Assembly (NCBI RefSeq): GCF_016545825.1
Contig: NC_052621.1
Span: 15,984,910-16,048,909 of the forward strand
Length of the DNA stretch: 64,000 bases
Source of the DNA: Eucalyptus grandis
Taxonomy: Eukaryota; Streptophyta; Magnoliopsida; Myrtales; Myrtaceae
Reading direction: 5' to 3'
Part shown: positions 59,313-64,000 of the stretch, piece by piece
Layout: every line of letters begins with the position of its first letter
How positions within the stretch are numbered: position 1 is the first letter of the stretch
Position numbers and translations under genes: made by a program
The notes under the pieces: model-generated
What the model was told of the DNA's origin: nothing
Databases searched by the model: none
Seen by the model: only the letters and a program-made list of their open reading frames with translations

Positions 59313-59970
59313 ACACGGCTGAAGTGCTTGCAGGCAGCTGTCCCACACTCCCGCTCTGCTGGCCACCGAAGATGGGGTTACGTGGCCGCTTGGTCAAGCA
59401 TTTTTCCCTTGGTTGACCGGTTGAGAGGAGATTGGGAGGAGCAAAGCAGCCCTTCGGTGGTCGAAGGCCTCGTCTGCATGGCATGACTATGGACGTGCGC
59501 TTGGGTTAGTTGACTCAATTAGTCAATGAAATGAAAATTCGGGGGCAGCTTGGACGGAAACAGCTCTATGCATGGGTGTCCTTCATGCATGGTCAAATCT
59601 TCACCTTGTTGGCTGGCTAAGGATAGGGAACGTGACTACAAAATTGATGTCCAAAACCTCCTCTTGTTGCATGGAAATGCATGCGGTACGTGGCTGAAAT
59701 TTCGGAAGTCAGACGCCTCCGCGTGCATGAAAAGCTCGCTTTAGTAAGGTACAAATGCAGAAGAGGTTGGTCTCGCGAGTGACATTACGTGATGAAATTT
59801 CTAGATGAGATGCTATCGCGAGAATGTGACAAAACGTGACATTTCGATATGGTGAGAATGGTGACAAAACGGCATCCACAAGTGGTGCCAACAATGTAAT
59901 CCGATGATAAACTCGTCGACCCGTCACGGACCGTTACGTCTTCGAGGTCTAGCAAAATCCGGATATCACA
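59313..59970 (-). repeat. Outer inverted arm, right
   Basis: 658 bp, reverse complement of 52916-53561, differing by scattered substitutions and one indel of about 14 bp near 59,790. Confidence 0.93.
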
Positions 59971-59975
59971 AATAT
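59971..59975. repeat. Palindromic insertion target duplication, right copy (AATAT)
   Basis: Pairs with GATAT at 52911-52915. Confidence 0.65.
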
Positions 59976-61230
59976 CACCCACATTTTAAGATCTAACTAG
60001 CATCAATGTATCTTGACAGTTGAAAATTTTTACAGAACAATCCCCAATTTTTAGTTTTCTTATACCCAAAAGTTTTGGTAATAGCTTTATAATGTTCTAT
60101 ACTGGATTACCAACATATCTACTTAACTTGCACACTAAAAAAAACAATATTAGGTCTGGGACAATGCACTGCATACATTAAAAATCCTATAGCACTGGTA
60201 TATTCAATTTGTACTATTGCTCAACCAGTATTATAATTTAATTTAATATTGAAATAAAAACGAAGTACTTATCTCTTTGAAACCAAGATATTTAAATTTA
60301 TTTAAAAAATTTCAACGCAATCAATTTAATTCTAAGATTAACCCCCACTATATTTTTTAACTTTAATACCCAAGGTAGTATCCATTTTACCCAAATCTTT
60401 CATCTTACAAAATGGGAGCTAGATACTTTTTAGTCTCAATGACTTCAATCATATTGGTTCCAAAAATAAGTATATCATCAACATATAAGTACAATAAATC
60501 ATCATAGTCTTTAGTGAAATTAGAATATGCACACTCATTGGCATTATTGTACTTGAAATAATTAGATTATATGTCTAAATCAAATTTTCTATGCAATTAC
60601 TTAGGAGCTTGCTTAAGCCCATAATGAGATTTAATTAATTTACATAGTTTCCTTTCATTTCCAAGAAGAATAAAACCTTCTAGTTGTAAATTTCATCATT
60701 TAAATCCACATTCAAGAACGCCTTTTTGACATCCATTTGATGAACACAAAAATCATAAATGAGCACTAAAGAAAAATGAATTTCAATAGATGTTATTCAT
60801 GCTACTAGAGCAGAAATATCAAAATAATTTATTCATTTTTTTTTTGTCGATACCCCTTCAAAACCCATTTACACCCACTTAGATCTTTTTATTAAATCTA
60901 CTAATACCCAAGTAGTGATGAATATAATTAAGTCCATTTCCTCATTTATAACTTCTTTAAAAAAAAAAAAAAAAAAAAAAAAGGTATCTGCAGAAGATAT
61001 AGCATTGTTAAAACTTTTAGGATCATCTTCTAAATTGAATACTAAAGTATGTTTATTTATCACGTTATTATATTTGTCTCCTTCAACAAGGAAAACAGGA
61101 GTAATAAAATCTAGACCTAAATCTTTCAATTTCATTGCTCTAGTGCTTCTTCTAGGTTCAATTATGTTTTTAGAATTATTTTTTATTTCCCATGAGAATC
61201 TACTTGTATTTCTATAGGTTTTATATTATT
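59976..61230 (-). pseudogene. Ty1/copia reverse transcriptase and RNase H start, broken
   Basis: Minus-strand blocks in order: HQMDVKKAFLNVDLNDEIYN (near 60,700), YGLKQAPK (near 60,610), LYVDDILIF with an intact YVDD (60,462-60,490), IEYTSAIGFLMYAVHCPRPN (near 60,190) and EHYKAITKTFGYKKTKNWG (near 60,080), then RNase H up to the insertion point. Frames are broken by many stops. The order RT after integrase is diagnostic of Ty1/copia. Confidence 0.88.
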
Positions 61231-61299
61231 TTCAATAATTTCAAAACCCATAGAATATTTATTCTTAAAGAATTCGACATTTCTTGACTCTAGAATGAC

Positions 61300-61840
61300 A
61301 TTGAACCTTAAATCAAGAAGCTTATAAGCTTTACCACTCTCGGTTTATTTAAAGAAAACACTTTTGATAATTTTAGAACCAAGTTTTGCTCTCTTGGGTC
61401 TAGTACTCAATAATATACCAAATGCCTTAACACTTTAAGGTATGACAAGTTTGGTCTCTATCTTTCCACAATTTATAGGTGCTAATGTTATTTCTCTTAG
61501 ATGGTTCTTATTATGAATGTAACATGCTGTAAGCAATGCCTCCCCATAATGATTAATTGGTAAGTTTAAATGTGAAAGCATACAATTAGCCATTTCTCAT
61601 AGAAATCTATTTTTCTATTCAGTTAAACTATTTTGTTGTGGAGTGTATGGTGCTAAAACTTGATGGATAATACAATTGTCTTCACAAAATGCTTTATCTT
61701 TTGATCTTGTGTGATGAACACATGTATACATTTTGCAATCATCCACAAAGGCAATGAAATTCCTTTTCCCACTGCAAGTTGACATGTTATTGAATTCACA
61801 AATGTCACTATGCACCAAATCCAATAAATTCAAATTTATT
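61300..61840 (-). pseudogene. Ty1/copia integrase, internally deleted
   Basis: The frame 61833-61615 begins MNLLDLVHSDICEF (first catalytic Asp region) and FIAFVDDCKMYTCVHHTRSKDKAF, then jumps directly to CEDNCIIHQVLAPYTPQQNSLTE. In related elements these blocks are separated by roughly 40 residues that include the second catalytic Asp, so an internal deletion has removed part of the active site. Downstream frames to about 61,300 retain MANCMLSHLNLP-like text. Confidence 0.85.
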
Positions 61841-62093
61841 TTGGCACTAGAAAAATATTATTTTGTTTGTCAATTTAGACTTATCAAAGATTTCAAATTT
61901 GTCAAATTCACCATTAAAATTTATCAAGTTTAACATTTTCATGTTCGTTAACTGCAACAAGTTAAATGTGCTAATTTACTATGCCACGAAAAAGGAAACT
62001 CAACAATATATGCAGATGAATTGAAAGAATTATTGATACCTGGCTCATACATGTCATGACCGACATACCCCTTTCCAATAAATAACTTATTCT

Positions 62094-62351
62094 TCAACAA
62101 GATGGTCTCGTCAAATTCAAACAAAACTTAAAACCCCTTTGTACAAAGAAATCGATAGAAAATAAGTTCTTCCTCATTTCAAGTAGAAACAACACGTTAA
62201 GAAGGGTAACCTTCTTTCTAAAAATAAAATCTATCTCTATTGTGCCTTTGACAACAACCTTGACAAGAATGGTAGTTGCTATCAACACCTCTTGAATATT
62301 CGTATCAACAGCCTCTTCAAAATGCTTGAACATTGAATGGTCATTGCACAC
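62094..62351 (-). pseudogene. Ty1/copia protease region, degenerate
   Basis: The translation contains MCNDHSMFKHFEE and VLFLLEMRKNLFSIDFF, matching the copia protease-to-integrase area (family form VLHVPEIRKNLVSV). The catalytic DSG triad is not clearly preserved. Confidence 0.7.
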
Positions 62352-63365
62352 ATGAACTGTTGCACCAAAATCTATTAACCAACCAAACTTGAAAGAAGTA
62401 ATATTAAAAAATCATGGCCATAAAATCATTGATTTTTTTTCAAAAATATTCATGTTTGAAAACATAGTTGAAACCATGGCCACGAAATTCTCTTCAACCG
62501 AATTAACATTGGTCTTCACCATTGATATGTTCTTGTCCTTGGATGTGTGTTTGCGATGCTACACTCCTCTGCACAGTGTCCCTTTTTGTCACAAACAAAA
62601 ACAAGAACCATTTTTCTTCTTATGTCTTCTTAAATTTCTGCCCTTTCTTGACTTTAAAATTACGGTGGTTTTTGGATTGAAATACATCACCCTCCACAAC
62701 ATTCACCTTGGTATCATAAAAAACACAATTACCACATACATGTGACTCTTGCTTAATTTGAAGACGTTTCTAAAAATCTTCCAGTGTTATGTCCTCTAAC
62801 TCGTACATCAGCCTTTTTCCATAATCTTTCTAACCCGGAGGCAATTTTGCAATAATTGCTCCAGCTTGAAATGATTCTGGATTATTAATTATGATGGCAC
62901 GAATTTTGTTGACAAGCACTTGCAATTCATGAATTTGCTCTAACAAGAAACTTAAAATTAAAATCTTTGCAATCAAACATATATCGATACCTTACTCCTC
63001 TGCCTTGTATTTAAATTCAAGTGCATTCCAGATGTCTCTAGCATATTTCATCTCAATGAATAACCGATGCAGATGATCGGACAGTGTTTTCATAATATAG
63101 CCATGACATAGCAATTCATCCTCTTGACATTTCTTGCTCTCCTTATTGACCCTTTCAATGGCATTTGCACTTAGCTTTCCTCCTTTAGTGGTAGGCTTTG
63201 GGTCCTTTTATAAGCATCAGATTGGATTTGGAACGTAAGAAATCTTCAAGGTAGTGAAAAGGAACATCATCTTATCCCTCCGACAAGCAAAGTTTTTCCC
63301 ATCAAATTGATCCAGTTTCACCATGTAGATTCATGACTTCGAATGATTCTAATTCCATTGTTGAA
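62352..63365 (-). pseudogene. Ty1/copia gag, broken
   Basis: Near the 5' end (63,200-63,340) the minus strand reads KLDQFDGKNFACRRDKMMFL. At 63,000-63,140 it reads DELLCHGYIMKTLSDHLH and ARDIWNALEFKYKAE. These are typical copia gag (UBN2-type) blocks. Stops and frameshifts are frequent, and the zinc knuckle (near 62,570) is not readable. Confidence 0.8.
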
Positions 63366-63377
63366 ATTCCTTAAAAT

Positions 63378-64000
63378 TTTTGGGAAAAAAATCGATAGGG
63401 AAAAGCGGAATCCGACTTTGAAGCGTGAAAAGGCATTATCTCTAAGGAATTATTTACTCCACTAACATTGCTAATGTTTACTAGAAAAAATCAGCCAAGA
63501 TATAACAAAGTCTCAAGCAAGAATAACATATAGCAAATCTAGTATTTCTCCAAGAACTCTCAAAGATATATAATTGAAAATAATAGCTGTATTTTTTTTG
63601 GAAAAATAAAAACAAGAGAAGTGAAAAGTATGAGACCGAAACGTTGAACGTTGAATTTATAACAATGTTTTCTGAACAAATGGAATATTTCAAAAGACAA
63701 ACTAAAATTTGAAAAAAAAAAATTATTTTAAGAAAATATATTTTTATTTTATTTTTTTATTCTGAATTTTATAACTTCTGAAAAGATATAACCAACAATT
63801 GAAAAGATACACTCTTATATCTTTTCGTCAATTAAGCAGATAAAAAAGTAACCATCAATTGAATAGATACATACTTGTATTCTTTTGTCAATGAAACAGA
63901 TGTATGATCATATCTTTTTGTTGTGAGATAAGTCTAACTCTTTATTTGTAACCACTACTCAAATCTTTTCGAGATGAAACAATGCATATCTTAGTTTATT
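63378..64000 (-). repeat. Ty1/copia 5' LTR, cut by window end
   Basis: Homologous to 51695-52300. The inner edge reads TTTTGGGAAAA (expected TGTTGGG). Its outer edge lies beyond the window, so the element's target duplication cannot be tested. The ORF at 63481-63693 is not a gene. Confidence 0.8.

Larger units (their letters stand above)
52916..59970. mobile_element. 7.06-kb palindromic insertion in the copia element
   Basis: The outer ends are TGTGATATCTGGATTT and AAATCCGGATATCACA, and the outer 650 bp of each side are inverted copies of each other, roughly 90-95% alike by eye. Inside them lies a second, more diverged inverted tier (53,660-54,760 against 57,150-58,290), then a unique centre. 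It carries LTR-like ends, a 5-bp target duplication (GATAT/AATAT) and no recognisable coding domain. It interrupts copia RNase H. Its LTR-like sequence with inverted symmetry suggests a palindromic retrotransposon derivative, or a foldback DNA transposon. Confidence 0.75.

Noticed and set aside
58585..59486. Several overlapping ORFs of 80-150 codons on both strands
   Set aside because: GC-rich LTR-like and inverted-arm sequence. No domain, and mirrored frames appear in the other arm.

Overview
The window is nuclear DNA of a flowering plant, almost certainly a eudicot. Evidence: two intron-rich plant housekeeping genes with GT-AG introns, a plastid-type biotin carboxyl carrier protein, a plant-type SCC2 with a PHD finger, and nested plant LINE, Ty1/copia, Ty3/gypsy, SINE and hAT/Mutator-like elements. 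The species cannot be fixed from the sequence alone.

Layout. 1-21,600 is repeat-dominated: a Mutator-like TIR element (138-972); a 5'-truncated LINE with a clean 14-bp target duplication (1070-4250, minus); a Ty1/copia RNase H and LTR remnant (4627-5265, minus); a TIR element (7139-7753); a LINE zinc-finger scrap (8083-8229); a nearly full-length LINE with ORF1 and ORF2 (10390-16363, plus); an LTR-like direct repeat pair (16376-18625); a copia LTR piece (18724-19300); a tRNA-derived SINE (19324-19527); and a hAT-like element with 8-bp target duplication (20431-21044).

21,676-39,951 is the genic core. SCC2 (plus, 28 coding exons, 1,811 codons) encodes the cohesin loader. BCCP (minus, 7 coding exons, 275 codons) encodes the biotin carrier of plastid acetyl-CoA carboxylase. 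They converge tail to tail with about 1.2 kb between stop codons. From memory, Arabidopsis BCCP2 (AT5G15530) and SCC2 (AT5G15540) are also neighbours, so this looks like conserved microsynteny. The two genes have no shared pathway.

40,975-64,000 is repeat-dominated again: a LINE 3' fragment (40975-41480), a small MITE (41841-42076), a field of GTTGGTAA-type repeats (42090-43400), then a long-TIR element (about 43,400-51,470) split by a complete but dead Ty3/gypsy element (43824-50343, minus). From 51,695 to the window end lies a decayed Ty1/copia element (minus). It is split inside its RNase H domain by a 7.06-kb palindromic insertion (52916-59970) with 650-bp inverted arms, TG...CA ends and a 5-bp target duplication. 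That palindromic insertion is the most unusual structure in the window. No tRNA, rRNA, CRISPR or organellar sequence was seen.
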